From positions 23,041,744 through 23,105,743 of the forward strand of contig CM032123.1 of assembly GCA_018894105.1 (NCBI GenBank): 64,000 bases of DNA. The letters run 5' to 3'. The stretch is from Jacaranda mimosifolia. Its lineage: Eukaryota; Streptophyta; Magnoliopsida; Lamiales; Bignoniaceae. Each line of letters opens with the position of its first letter. Position 1 is the first letter of the stretch. A program made the translations under genes and the position numbers. Below the pieces are notes generated by a model that saw only the letters and a list, made by a program, of their open reading frames with translations, searched no databases and was not told the origin of the DNA. This document shows, piece by piece, positions 23,533 to 34,149 of this stretch.

Positions 23533-23645
23533 GGGGAGTGATTCCTAACTTTTGTGAAAAAGTGGGGAGTTTAGTGTATAAATATTCAAATGGGGACTGA
23601 ACACTAAATGGAAAGTAGGTTTAGGGATTTTTTTCTAATTAACCC
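23533..23645 (-). repeat. Right terminal inverted repeat of the 15.5-kb MULE
   Basis: Partner of 8172-8282. It contains the reverse complement of the CAGTCCCCA block (TGGGGACTG, near 23592) and ends in CCC at 23643-23645. The Ulp1-gene start codon lies 234 bp inside it, so promoter elements of that gene should be in or next to this repeat, mirroring the transposase gene at the left end. Confidence 0.8.
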
Positions 23646-25987
23646 AAAAAAAAGCAAAAAATTATTTAATTAAAAATATTAGCGTCCATAAATTTTTAAC
23701 GGAATTTTCCTGGGAAATTTAAAAAATATTTTTTCTAAAATTTTATTTCAATTTTTTTATAGCTTTTTCTATTGAAAATCCTTCATAAGTCTGTCAAAAA
23801 ATCAAATAATTATATCAGTTCAAATTTCCCCTTCCCTCATTTTCACTTCTCTCTTCTTTCTCTCTTCTTTGTTTCTCTGTGCTCTCCCTACTCTACACCA
23901 TTGGTTGCTATTGTCACCATCCTCACCCTTCGCTGCTCGACGTCGATCACCATCGCCCATCACCTCTTATCTCAATCGCCTTCTTTTTTTTTTACCTTTT
24001 TTTTAATTGTTATGTTAATGTATCTTATCATTTGTTGTTTCAACCACCACTGAAAGCTTGTTGCTACCCACCATCGCCCGTTTTGTCTCAATCAATTTTC
24101 TTTTTTCTTTTTTTATGTTAATTTGTTGTCTTATTAATTTTGTGAGTTACTATATTTAGATATATGAAATTTGAGTTTCTAATATAAAATATGATTATAT
24201 TTGACTTGTAATTTTAGTTGAGATTTGAGTTTAAGTTCAATTTTATATAAGATTGAATAATACACGATTTGGGGTTCATTTTGGAGTTTAATTCAAGTTT
24301 AGGTTTATAATAACGATTGACATTTATGTAATTTCGACTGAAATAGGATTGAATTTATATAATGTTGATTTATATATATATGATTTATTTATCTTTTTTA
24401 TTAATTGGTGTTTTAGGTTAGATTTAATTTTTGAATGATTTACTTTTAAACTATTGAAATGTTTAGTTTAGAATTGTGAATTTTGATTTATTTTAATTGT
24501 TTAATTGGTTTATTTATTTATGTCAAATTAGTTTAAATTATTGTAAACAATATTAATTTAGGGTTGTGAATAATGTATATATTTAATAACTAATTTGCTG
24601 AACTTTAATGCATATGTACGAAGAGAGTAGGATTTGTGTATTTAATTTTATTCAATGTGAACAAGAAATTAAAACTACCATGGAAATTTATAGTAGAAAA
24701 TAGTTAGACGATTAAAGTTTAGAAAATATTTATGTATATATAAACACAAATTAGAAAATAGAATTTATAAATTGAGAATAGTATGTGAAGTAAACACATA
24801 TATGTTTGTATAATAATTTATTTTCATACCAATAATATAATATTGTTGTTTAAATCTTTAATAGGTTGGCTCGATCTGATTATGGTCTTTGCTTTGTCAT
24901 TTCTTGGATTCTACTGATGTTGAGGTTAACACTTCTAATTTATTTACATATTGAGCTCTTAGCAAATTATTGTCATTACTAATGTGAAACATATTATATA
25001 AAATTGGTGGTTAGGTAGGAGGACAAGAATTAGGGGAAAGGATGGAGCTAGCCTTCCCATTTGTTGTTGTTAGATTATTGATTAATTGCATGTGTATGGA
25101 GTAACAAGGGATTGTGATATTGAATAGTTTATTTATAATGTTCTATGATTATGTCTTTATTCTGTGGGTAAGAAAAAAAAATTGGATTGTTATAGTTATA
25201 GGGGAAACTCTACCAAAAATTTACTTGGGGTAAAATCTTTTACAAAACCTTATATAATAATCCCAAAGAGGCAAACTCTTTTTAAACTTTGAATTGATAA
25301 ATATATAAAAGGGGAGACTATGCCCAACTCTTTCTCTGTGCAATAGTCTTTCAAAATACCCCTTCATATCATGGCCCTTAAATAGTAAATGTCTTCATCA
25401 CAAAAGATTTAAGGTTCTTTCTTAAGACTTTCAAATATTTGATTTATGAGAAATATGCCTAGTTCTGAGAAGTAATGAAGTTTTTGAATCTTTAGTTTCG
25501 AGTTAAAATATAAAACCTAGTTAAACAGATTAAGAAGCTTTATATAATTATAAAAACACCCTACTTATAAAAATGATTTTTTTCCCAGGGGGGGTCAAAT
25601 CTTTTACAAACCCTCCTACGATAACTCCTAACAGCCAAACTCTTTTTAAATTTTGAATTATTAAATGTTTAAAAGTGAAGACTATGCCCAACTCTTTTTT
25701 GTGGAATAGTCTTTCAAAAATACTCCTTCATGGCCCTTAGACAATAAACGTTTCCATCACAAAAGATTCAAGGGTTCTTTCTTAAAACCTTCAAATTTTT
25801 ATTTATGAGAAACCCGATGATGTTAAGGTGCATTTGTACAAGTAAGGTTTTGAAAAAAATACTATTACTAATCACATCATCGAGAGTTAGATTCTTATAT
25901 GAAAACATTTAATTATACATTTAATTATAGGCATCAACAAGCGAACAATAGAATTAGTATCCGGGTGAACTGCATAGATATATAGAA
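23646..25987. other. Non-coding body of a CACTA-like region
   Basis: The first ~100 bases resume the CACTA-like subterminal motif seen left of the MULE. Next comes a pyrimidine-rich stretch (23820-24120, many CTT/TCTC runs) and AT-rich sequence without exons I can support. It leads into the TNP2-type exon at 25988, so it is probably 5' non-coding or intronic DNA of that CACTA gene. A ~360-bp tandem duplication is described separately. Confidence 0.45.
25225..25815 (+). repeat. Diverged tandem duplication of about 364 bp
   Basis: Both copies carry AAATCTTTTACAAA, then GCCAAACTC / GGCAAACTC, GACTATGCCCAACTCTTT, AATAGTCTTTCAAAA, CATGGCCCTTA and CATCACAAAAGATT in the same order. AAATCTTT starts at 25233 in copy one and 25597 in copy two. 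Identity is clearly below 90% by eye. Function unknown. Confidence 0.8.
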
Positions 25988-26339
25988 ATGGTGTATGCTA
26001 TAGTAGAGATTAATTGGGAGTATGATGGTGCACTATTTCAGTATGACAATAGGGAAGAACATTCTAATGAAGAAACTCAAAGGTTTTATCACTTGATAAC
26101 TGAGTACAATTTGCCACTATCAGATAGATACAAAATGCATTTTCCTTTATCCATGATTGTGAGAATGCTCAACATTAAGAGCGACTTCAATCTACCTCAT
26201 AATACCATGGATGATGTGCTGCAATTCATGTATGAAGACACACCCCAAAAGAATGGTGTTCCTACTAACTACTATGACGCACGGAAGCTAGTTAGTAAGC
26301 TCGGATTGATGAACAACCCAATAACACTCCACCAGGTAA
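25988..26339 (+). pseudogene. CACTA (TNP2-family) transposase fragment
   Basis: The frame from ATG 25988 carries NEETQRFYHLI, IVRMLNIKSDFNLPHNTMDD and YYDARKLVSKLGL. This is the order found near the N-terminus of plant CACTA transposases (L..IVR.L.IKS...N and YY.AKKL...LGL). It stops at a GTAAG-type donor (26336-26340); the rest, including the catalytic core, is absent because an LTR begins at 26345. Residues read in frame beyond 26340 belong to that LTR. The exon may begin upstream of the ATG. Confidence 0.75.
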
Positions 26340-26344
26340 GAAAC

Positions 26345-27134
26345 ATGACATGGAACAACCCCAATTGGCCATCAAGCCCAGCCTATTAGTGATCGACCAG
26401 GCCCAAACTTATTGGGCCATTCTATCAGCACAAGTATCCTTACCTTACCCGATCGATCAGAGTATGGTTGATTAGCTCCAGATCGATCATTCAACCCTTA
26501 GCCAAGAAGACATTTGAATCCAACAGAGTTCCAGCGCTTCGACCAGAGCGTACATAGATGACTCATAGATGATGATACATCTCGACCCTAAGAGGTCAAT
26601 AAGAGCAGCTCTGCGCCACTGAACTTAGTTGCACTGGATGCACCGCGACCACCTCTCTGCCATTAATGGCGCGTGCCTCCTCCAGTACCACATTCCTACA
26701 ACACCAGGGTAGTGCGCGCCTCCTTCGTGCCACCATGTCTTATAGAGTTAGATGAGGCGCCACTTGGAATAGTATAAAAAGGGAGAAGACCTAAAGGTCC
26801 TATGGTGAAGACAAAGGCCTTCTCTATATATGCAAGGGCATCATTGACATATCAACCACTCCAGAAAGGTTATAAATACCACATTGCCATCCTTCAACAA
26901 CGTATGCACATTATTACTTAAAGCCCTCACTCTGTTGCTCAATTATCTGCTCGATTAAGTACTGACTTGAGCATCGGAGTGCATTAGCCGAGTGCACCTC
27001 AGCTAGCCTGATGTGTGCTATTGGTTACAGGACTCGACCCAACTACATCATCACATCTCTTTTTCGACCTCCCTTCTGGTCGATTGTATTGTATTAAAGC
27101 CCAGAATGTCACCAAACTGTTCATACCATCATCA
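26345..27134 (+). mobile_element. Solo LTR related to the gypsy element at 54.35 kb
   Basis: About 790 bp from TGACATGG to CATCATCA. It aligns along its length with the 5' LTR at 54352-55158: shared strings include AGCCCAGCCTA, GGGAGAAGACCTAAAGG, GGTTATAAATACC, TCGGAG and GACTCGACCC. It has TATA-like strings AGTATAAAAAGG (26771) and TTATAAATACC (26871). No matching 5-bp duplication is seen (GAACA left, ATAAT right), so it is either the product of recombination between two different copies or has an eroded end. No internal retrotransposon sequence adjoins it. Confidence 0.75.
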
Positions 27135-27480
27135 ATAATTAATTTTTTAATAATAATTTCAAATAAAAGTAAATATTAATATTTAATGAAGATTAATTTA
27201 TTTATTATATCAAATTAAAACATCTTAAATTATTTATTAAATGAATAAATGTAATATTTAATTAATACATTAAATATTAAATATAACTAGTACTTATTTA
27301 ATTAATAAGTAATTTAATTAATTAAATACATTATTTAGCAAATAAATTATTTATTAAATTTAATTAATTTTCTCAATGATTAGTTTAATTAAATTTGCAA
27401 ACATAAGTTTTAAAATTTTTTAAGTAGTAATATTTTAATATTTTCATATATGTAAATATATGTGTGTATATATATATATA
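27135..27480. other. AT-rich spacer
   Basis: More than 85% A+T by eye, with many AATTAATTA-like strings and a TGTGTGTATATATATA run just before 27481. No gene is seen. The microsatellite at its right end continues on the far side of the Helitron. Confidence 0.5.
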
Positions 27481-28393
27481 TCTATACTATTATATATAGC
27501 ACAACAGTGTGGAACCCATAATTACGCAATTTTGATTCTAATTGTGCAATTTTGGACAAATGACAAATTCTTAGAATTTTGAGTTTTTTAATTCAATTGA
27601 AAATTTTTCATTGGTTGTTTATTTATTTTTATATTTCATTTTAATACAATCAATATATCTATTATAACTAAAATATCATGTTGTATTTATCTAGAATTGC
27701 AATATAAATTTCTATCTCATAAGATAATTCAAAAAGTATCTATAATCATATTTTATCTCACTAAATAAGTTTATAATTTAAATATATTTTTATAAGCATC
27801 ATATTTAGTACTCTTATCACAAAATTCTATCTTATAAATTTAATTTATCACAAGATTAAGAGATTAATATTTTATTTATTTTATATATAAATTTTATTAT
27901 TCTACAATTATTCTTTGATACATTTTATTTCTACATTATTCATAGTACAATTCTATATTTTTAATTGTAAGACTTCGTTCTCCAATTAGCATAATATAAT
28001 GATGTTTCTTTTTTCTTTTCAATTAATTTAAAGTTCATTTCATAGAAAATTTTTAATATTTTTTTGAAGCACATCTTTATATTGTTTTTGTTTTGTTTTT
28101 ATTCTAAATTAATTAGATATTTTTTTAATATATTTAAATATTCTATCAATATTATTACTTTATTGTTTCCTCAATATTTATTTAAAATTACAGCTCTTAT
28201 GGCCAACTTAAGATTGTAATATTTATATCATTTAAAAGTATCAGCATGCAATATTTTTTTATTTCATTAATTATATTTTATGTATTTGTTTTTTCAACTA
28301 TTTTTGTACATTCATATAAAGAATTATCTTTGATATTGAATTTTCACTTTTACTATTATTTTAGTTGCAGCTCTGATTGATTTATCTAGATAA

Positions 28394-28425
<32 letters not shown>

Positions 28426-29130
28426 TTCATATTTGAATAATATACCTCGAATAATGTGATTTTATGAAATATTTTAAAATTTATAATTTTATTAAGTTGT
28501 TGAAATTATTTCAATTTTCTTATCAAATGAATGAAGAAATATTATATATTTTTCTATAAAAAATATTCACTAAATTTATTAGCACTTGATTTACCCATTT
28601 TCTAATTATGTGCATATAAGAATTTTTTTTATTTTTTCTATATAATATCATGTGCTTTGACAAATTTATTTCGATTGGTTGAATTTTTACTTATTTATAA
28701 TATTTTTTATAAGAAAATCATTTTATTTCTCTTCAAAATTAAATTATTTATAAAAAAATTATGTATATACAGCTAAAAATCAAATTTTCATTGATGAGTA
28801 AATACTTTTACACAATTGATATATTTCATATTTAGTAATTTATATTCACTTTGACAATATTAACTATTAAAAATTAAATGGATATACGAAGTAATGAAAT
28901 TATCTAACAAATATTAACTTATTTTTTATTTAAAGAGTGAGATTTTTTCTTTTCAATTTAATTATACTTTTTTATCCACAAAAACTTAAAATTCATTCCA
29001 AAAAAGTAGTTGATAAGTTATTTCAAAGCAACAACCAATTTTTTATATTTAATAATTTTTTATATTTATATAGATACAATCACATTATTTTTAGTTGAAG
29101 TCATACAATATTCAATTATTTCTATTTAAA

Positions 29131-29161
<31 letters not shown>

Positions 29162-30379
29162 ATTCAATCAATGGACCAAATAAATTATTTTTAATTATTA
29201 ATTAAATAATTATTTTGTAGACAACTTCAAAAGTAAAATTAAAATACTTAACAATCATAATTATTTCTTAACATTGTGACTTACTTAAAAAAATTTACAA
29301 CTTATTTATTGCTTATGGAAGAGATAAACAAATATTTATGTAAAAAAATATCAAATCATCACTTCTTTATTAAAGAGTTAGAAGTTTGAGAAATAAATAA
29401 TTATAAATTAATTGATATGCAAGTCCTCAATTTATCAACATCTTTAAAATTCAATTATTTTTAAAATAATATTTTCAGATATGTAAAATATTTTTAGATA
29501 CAATTATATATATATACATATAGAATATAATAAATAGTTTTATTGAAGAATTTGTTTCAAATATAAATTGCTTCCTAAAATAACTATAAACTCTGAACTT
29601 TTTTTATATTATTAATTTAAATCATTTTTGGTTTTCGAGCAATATAATAATGGAGAACTAATTTTCAATTATTTGAAATAAATTCTTTTATATGGACATT
29701 ATATAGTTGACATATTTGAAAATTTTCAAAAGTTTGGCAAATGACCACTTAAATAAATTTTACTTATCAGAGTTATATGAAATATTAGAGACATTTTATC
29801 TTATAAAAATTGTATGTTACAAAAGAATTATTGATTAGTTATCAAATAATTGATAAACTAATGTAAGCTATTTTCCTAGATAAAATACAAAGATATTATA
29901 TATTTATTCTAACAAAAAATATTTAACATTTAAAATTCTCAAATGTCATGGAAATTGTTACTATAACTTCCACATGATTAAGAATCATACAAAAAAGCTT
30001 TACATTATAAAAAATAATAATTATTTTCTTATTTATCTTATCAAAATATATATATCTAATTTAAAAGGCGTATTTAGTGCGCTATTTTATTTCCTTGATT
30101 CTTTATTTATTTTATTTTTATTTTATCATTTTATAAATTTTTGTATAATTTATAAACTTAAAGTGAGCAATTCTTGATATTCTACAACTTATTTAAATAT
30201 AAATTATCTTTAAATATAATATTTTTAATTGAAATATTCAAATTATTTTATTTAATTAGTAATCGCTAAAAATAATTACAATCCATGTTTTAATCACATG
30301 AAGTAAAATAAATATTATTATTAAATAAATCATTCAATCATATAATTATTTTCGATGCATCGCATCAGACACATGCTAG
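27481..30379 (+). mobile_element. Non-autonomous Helitron
   Basis: The 5' end TCTATACTATTATATATAGC is a common plant Helitron start. The 3' end is CTAG (30376-30379) preceded by a hairpin-capable GATGCATCGCATC (30354-30366) about 10 bp inside, the RC-element signature. It sits between A and T as Helitrons do. There are no terminal inverted repeats and no target duplication. No Rep/helicase gene is present; the 2.9-kb interior is extremely AT-rich, with an (AC)n/(TA)n microsatellite at 28400-28425. Confidence 0.75.
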
Positions 30380-30462
30380 TATGTGTGTGTGTGTGTATAT
30401 ATATATAAGTGAAGTGAGAGAATGATAAATAAATGAGTGATGTAAAAGATAAAGTGAGAAAA

Positions 30463-32859
30463 TGTAACGACCCCGAAATTTTATATATTTGTTAAATTAT
30501 TATTAAAAAAAATAATATGAAATGATGATGAAGTCAGCCGAGCCATGCTTGCTCCATACTTGTATCAAGCTAACATTTAATGCTAGTTGACTTCAATTTC
30601 CTTTCTTCCTTTTTCTTTATCTTTTCTTCATTTTTCTTTCCATTTTCTTTCTTCCTTCGCCAGCTTTCTTCTCTCCTTCCAACCTCCATTTCTTCATCAA
30701 ACCTTACCACCACTTCCCTCACCATTTTCAGGCCACAAGATAGCAGCCATGCACGGTGGTTAAAGGTGGACGGAGAAGCACCGTGAAGAAACCCGTTTCT
30801 TTGGTTAACTTTCGGTAATCATCTCCAAGCCCCGAAGCCTGCGACGAAGGGTATGGTTGTGTAGCTAGGGAGAAGGAGAAGTCTATATAGGGTTTCGTGG
30901 TGGTTTTCGGCAACAGCGGCAGTGAACGGACCCGTACAGTGGAGGTGGAGCAAGGTGATTTTGGTGCTGTTTTTGGCTTTTTCCGGCTAATAGGAGCAGT
31001 ATAACTAAAAACTAACCGGAGATTATTGTTCAGGAGGGTGTAAGGACGAGAACGGTGTAAAGTGACCTTATACAGGCGGCGGCGACTGGACAGTTTTGTC
31101 TGCTCGTTCCAACGGTCGTGACAGTATAGTCCATTTTCGAATCCGGACCTTAGTTAGTGAGTTATGAATTTTGCTAGGTTTTGATAATTATATTTGTTAT
31201 GTATTATATATATTCATGCAAGGTATATGTATGAGTTAGGATGATAAGTGATTTAATTATGGATTTTAGGTTGTGTTATTATATTATTATGTATTATATA
31301 TATGTAGAGGAATTTAAGATTTTAAATCTTAAATTGTTAATAGTTGATAAGATTAAGTTAGTTTGATTGATTTATATAAATTTGGACTTAAATAAGATTT
31401 ATTTGGTAATTTTGGGAAATATTAAGCTTCGATAACGAATAAGGTTAGTAGAATCGATCGAACTTTAATTATGAATTATTTTGTGAATTAGGTGATGGAG
31501 ATTTGGCCGGTGACGAGCAGTAGTTGTATATCTGACTGACTGGGTATATTACACCAAGGTGAGGATCTATCCCTCTTGGTACTTGTTATGCCTATGAGGT
31601 TATGCCAATTTGGCACCCTATTGAGATATCTGTTATTGAAATTAACCCCTGTGTGGGTTTACTGTTTCGGTACGGTACTCAGAACCGTGTTTGGTTTCTG
31701 TTTATTATTTGATTCTGTTCTGTATCTGTTTCTGTCTGTTCTGGCGCCCAGAATTTTGTCTGTTATATGTTCTGCTCTGCTTTGTATTTGTTACCTTGTC
31801 GGCATTTTTGTTATCTGATCTGTATTTGGCCATGCTAGCATATCTGTATCTGTTACTGTTATCTGTTGCCTGATCGGCATTGTTTCTGTCTGCTTTGATC
31901 TGTTATGTCTGAAACTGGCAATGTGCTAGGGACTTTCCCCTGGGCATCTGCATAAGCGGTTAATTCTGTTATTTGTATGGTGATTATGAGGCCAAGGGCC
32001 AATCCGGGCGACCTGTTTGGTTATATGAGGCATGCTAGGGACTTCCCCTGGGTATCGATGGTGTGCTAGGGACTTTCCCCTGGGTGTCGGCGGTACGCTA
32101 GGGACTTCCCCTGGGTATCGATGGTGTGCTAGGAACTTTCCCTTAGGCATCGGCGGTGCGCTATACAGATCGTATGGGCATCTGCCATATACCAAGCTGT
32201 TACGCTTAGGTGACATGTTTGTCTGGTATAAGGTGAATCGGCAATGCATGTCTTAGACTATCATTTGAGTGCATATGCTTTGGGTTTAATCTGTCTTATT
32301 ATTTCTGTTTGTCTGACATTTGATCTTGGAGCAATAAGGCAGGAGAGTTTCCTGTTTGCTTATCGGTACTATCTGTTTCTGTATTTGTTTGATTTGTTCG
32401 CTTATATTATGATTTGTCGAGTCGAATCATTCTCGATAAATCCCTTCTGTATTCCTCACTAAGTCTTTGGACTTACCTCCCTGTATTTTATGATATCAAA
32501 CAGGGAAGAGATGGTTCGAGATTGAGCTGGGAAGAAATGTATTCGGTTTCCTTTTGAAAATTGTACAGAATATAAGTTATGATGTATTGTATTCAGAATG
32601 AAACCTTAGAAATGTTGTGATATGTATGATTGTAATTATAAGGCTTTAATGTGTTATGCAGTAAGATATTAATATTATGAAGTTTAGTAGGTGTTTATTT
32701 TGAAAATTTTGGTTTAGAATTTATTGGTGAGATTGAATGTCATTTTAGAATATGTGTGAAATAAACTTATGGGCCTTTTGTTAGGTTGCGACTCTAATAT
32801 TTAAGATTGAATCTGTGTGGTGCCTTGACTGAGGTGTCATCCTGAGGAGGGGTGCTATA
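30463..32859 (+). mobile_element. Solo LTR, Tekay/Del-like, with 5-bp target duplication
   Basis: A 2,397-bp block starting TGTAACGACCCCGAAATTTT and ending GGGGTGCTATA, flanked by perfect GAAAA copies (30458-30462 and 32860-32864). Long LTRs with TGTAAC...GGGTGCTACA ends are typical of plant chromovirus-type gypsy elements (Tekay/Del). The canonical terminal CA has become TA. Related text occurs in the solo LTR at 60691-63794 (CACTAAGTC/CACTAAATC, a tract with CTGTTATCTG strings, TGCTAGGGA repeats). No internal domain remains, so it formed by LTR-LTR recombination. Open frames inside are not genes. Confidence 0.85.
31921..32170 (+). repeat. Tandem GCTAGGGACTTCCCCTGGG repeats in the solo LTR
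   Basis: Five imperfect copies of GTGCTAGGGACTTTCCCCTG followed by GG(G/C)(T/C)ATCG and GGTG/GGCGGT, spaced about 40-60 bp. Each holds an inverted repeat (AGGGA and CCCCT around ACTT), so each could fold back on itself. The homologous arrays in the 60.7-kb LTR have the same TGCTAGGGA core. Confidence 0.8.
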
Positions 32860-32864
32860 GAAAA

Positions 32865-33283
32865 TGAGGAGGTATGTGTGCTTTTTAGGGTGTAGGATTT
32901 TTTTTTCCGGCGGGGGGAGGGGGGGTTGAATTGTGAGGGGTTTTTTGGGTAAATAAATTGTCATGTTTTGAAAGAAAAATTGAAGAATGTTCCAATATCT
33001 TGAGATTTGAAACTTTTTTAGGGTTGGAAATTTTTTTCCCAAAATGTAGGAAAAGAAGCCCTCAGTTTTGGTCAATCTTCAAGGCAAAAAAATACAAGCA
33101 TTAGAAATATAAATTACAAGCCTCTTGCCTTTGAGGGAAAGCTACAAGATTTGCAATATAAAGAATCCTAATTTCATAATTTGAAGTATGTATACCTTTG
33201 AAAACCAAAGAGAAGATTGTTAAATCTAAGGTAGCTGGAACTTTTTGACTCCTGCATGGTTCCAAGTCAACATTCAAAAATAG
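32865..33283. other. Spacer with a G-rich tract
   Basis: Mostly AT-rich with a G-rich stretch at 32912-32940 (CCGGCGGGGGGAGGGGGGG). The minus-strand open frame over it is Lys/Pro-rich and matches nothing I know. No gene is called. Confidence 0.4.
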
Positions 33284-33292
33284 GGGTTAAAG

Positions 33293-34044
33293 ATAGTTAT
33301 CGAAGTCGCGGTACTCTACGGTACGTGGTACATGTACGCCACTCTATTAAAAATATGGTACGCTGGGAGTAGGCTTAGTCGGTACACGGTACGCTTATAT
33401 AATTTACTTGGTACGCTCTCAGTGTAAAATTTTCAAAAAAGTTAGAAAATCATATAAAAATTTGAATAAAATTTTGAGTGGAGACATCATTTAGTTGTAT
33501 TTAACTTTTTTGTCTTTTTTCATTTTCAATTTACTTTGATTGATGCTTTATTTATTTGTCTCCACTTTCATTCTTCCAAGTACTTTTAATTTATTTTTGA
33601 CTGCTTTGTCTGACTCCTTTTATCTTCCTCTTTGTTAGTCTCTCTTTTCATTTACCTTTTCATTGATTTCTCTAAGTAGTGAAACTTTTTGTATTCTATA
33701 GTTAAAATATAATTAAATAATTTTTATCAGCTATGCCAAAAAAAAAAAAAAAGAATATATATAAATTTATATTATTACTATTATAATATATTTTTCACTT
33801 TTTTGTTTTATGAATATGAGAATTGTATAAAACATATTGAAAAGGATAAAAAAAATATGTTATACTAATAAACTTTAATTAAATTTTTTTATGTATCTTT
33901 GTTTTTTATTTTTAATAATCCAATTCGCATATTTTAGAGTACCAATTCGAGTATCATAGAGTGCCAATTCGTAAAAGTACCGTGAATTGGTATGCAAGTA
34001 CCAATTCGCGGTACTTGAGGTAGAATGGAGTATTAGGTAACTAT
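33293..34044. mobile_element. Small TIR element with 8-bp target duplication (hAT-like)
   Basis: The left end ATAGTTATCG mirrors the right end GGTAACTAT; subterminal regions on both sides are dense in GGTAC-type strings (GCGGTACTCTACGGTACG near 33306, CAATTCGCGGTACTTG near 34000). GGGTTAAA occurs at 33284-33291 and 34045-34052. Eight bases favour hAT; the left copy is followed by one extra G, so a 9-bp MULE-type duplication with one mismatch is possible. It has no transposase and includes a poly(A) tract at 33737-33752. Confidence 0.7.
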
Positions 34045-34126
34045 GGGTTAAACATGAGAAGGGGCTCCAGCCGTTGTTCTTGGAATTATATTCCAAGTTG
34101 CAATTGTTTAATATTGAAACGAAAAA

Positions 34127-34149
34127 GAAGTACCACCAAGTGGTACTTC
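34127..34149. repeat. Perfect 10-bp inverted repeat upstream of the receptor-kinase start
   Basis: GAAGTACCAC, CAA, GTGGTACTTC: a 10-bp stem with a 3-base loop, about 100 bp before the ATG of the receptor-kinase pseudogene. It could be a palindromic protein-binding site, a 5' UTR hairpin or a chance palindrome. The GTACC/GGTAC core resembles strings in the adjacent TIR element. Confidence 0.6.

Larger units (their letters stand above)
8172..23645. mobile_element. 15.5-kb Mutator-like element (Kaonashi/VANDAL-type MULE) with transposase and Ulp1 genes
   Basis: The ends are inverted repeats of about 110 bp (8172-8282 and 23533-23645), both starting GGG and aligning over blocks such as CAGTCCCCA. 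The flanks are runs of A (8162-8171 and 23646-23653), so an 8-9-bp target duplication is possible but cannot be proven in poly(A). Two convergent genes lie inside: a MULE transposase on + (8571-15623) and a DUF1985-like/Ulp1 gene on - (23299-17557). In Arabidopsis and other plants, Kaonashi MULEs carry Ulp1-like genes. Both genes here have stops and frameshifts, so this copy is dead. Its non-coding parts hold the phased 9-bp motif arrays described separately, and a 1.45-kb MULE is nested at 10968. Confidence 0.88.

Noticed and set aside
31926..32256. Overlapping repeat-coded frames on both strands
   Set aside because: They are translations of the palindromic LTR repeats of a solo LTR.
32910..32940. 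G-rich tract as a telomere or centromere repeat
   Set aside because: It is a single short G-run without TTTAGGG periodicity.
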